A stretch of DNA of 64,000 nucleotides from Dirofilaria immitis (Eukaryota; Nematoda; Chromadorea; Rhabditida; Onchocercidae): assembly GCA_024305405.1 (NCBI GenBank), contig JAKNDB010000097.1:346153-410152 (forward strand), written 5' to 3'. Below the pieces are notes generated by a model. That model did not search any database and was not told where the DNA came from. It saw nothing but the letters and a program-made list of their open reading frames with translations. Position numbers and translations under genes: made by a program. Shown here piece after piece: positions 63,808 to 64,000 of this stretch (position 1 is the stretch's first letter; every line of letters begins with the position of its first letter).

Positions 63808-64000
63808 TCAATTTGATTTATTAAATAATAAATGAGTTTTGTTGAGATTTCAATTCTATTCTTCAGTATACATTGCGGTTCTTCATATCGATTCATATCT
63901 ATTTCCATATATGTGGAACTATGGTCTATCTTTTCTTGGCTATGATCTTATGATTTATAGATAACTAAAGAGCTACTTCAACTGATCTATCTAAATCAAA

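Overview
The window is AT-rich eukaryotic DNA that looks like a nematode nuclear contig. Coding exons are short and have GT..AG introns. Several start codons lie 26-30 nt downstream of an isolated 3' splice acceptor, or directly on one, as expected for spliced-leader trans-splicing. The recognisable products fit a nematode: a SET-domain protein, PP2A methylesterase, Kunitz-like modules, a secreted pepsin-fold protein and BEL/Pao LTR retrotransposons. The species cannot be named from sequence alone; an AT-rich parasitic (spirurid-like) nematode is a guess.

Layout. 1-2.05 kb: 3' end of a SET/PRDM-like gene (+). 2.74-5.48 kb: protein phosphatase methylesterase 1 (+). 5.95-7.38 kb: an unrecognised four-exon gene (-). 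7.4-21.6 kb: mostly non-coding and repeat-rich, including a (TAA)n tract of about 1 kb. It is interrupted by a complete three-exon gene for a 101-residue Cys-rich membrane protein (10.03-11.49 kb, -) and a possible membrane exon near 17.2 kb. 21.6-24.6 kb (perhaps to 26.4 kb): a gene (-) containing six tandem copies of one exon-plus-intron unit. 26.7-31.4 kb: a series of Kunitz-like exons (-), most with a lost cysteine, a stop or a frame break. 32-43.1 kb: a 4.37-kb inverted repeat around a 1.38-kb spacer, with arms made of BEL gag/pol debris, an LTR and a broken zinc-finger sequence. 44.4-54.4 kb: nested BEL elements. An old pol copy (+) is split by an 8.3-kb BEL element (-) with a 5-bp target duplication, and that element is itself split by a 550-bp solo LTR with its own 5-bp duplication. 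55.5-57.1 kb: further BEL scraps. 58.9-61.3 kb: an intact seven-exon gene (-) for a secreted pepsin-fold protein whose two catalytic motifs are both altered. 63.1-63.5 kb: a solo LTR. 63.7 kb: a small signal-peptide ORF.

One pattern runs through the window. Many genes need one added base, nearly always in a homopolymer, to keep conserved protein in frame. The two inverted-repeat arms also differ mainly in homopolymer length where I compared them. This points to uncorrected long-read consensus errors rather than biological decay for those genes. Other lesions (a Cys-to-Tyr change, stops replacing cysteine codons, a 22-nt deletion) cannot be explained that way. The cellular genes show no common pathway. 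The main themes are secreted or membrane proteins and repeated colonisation by BEL elements.
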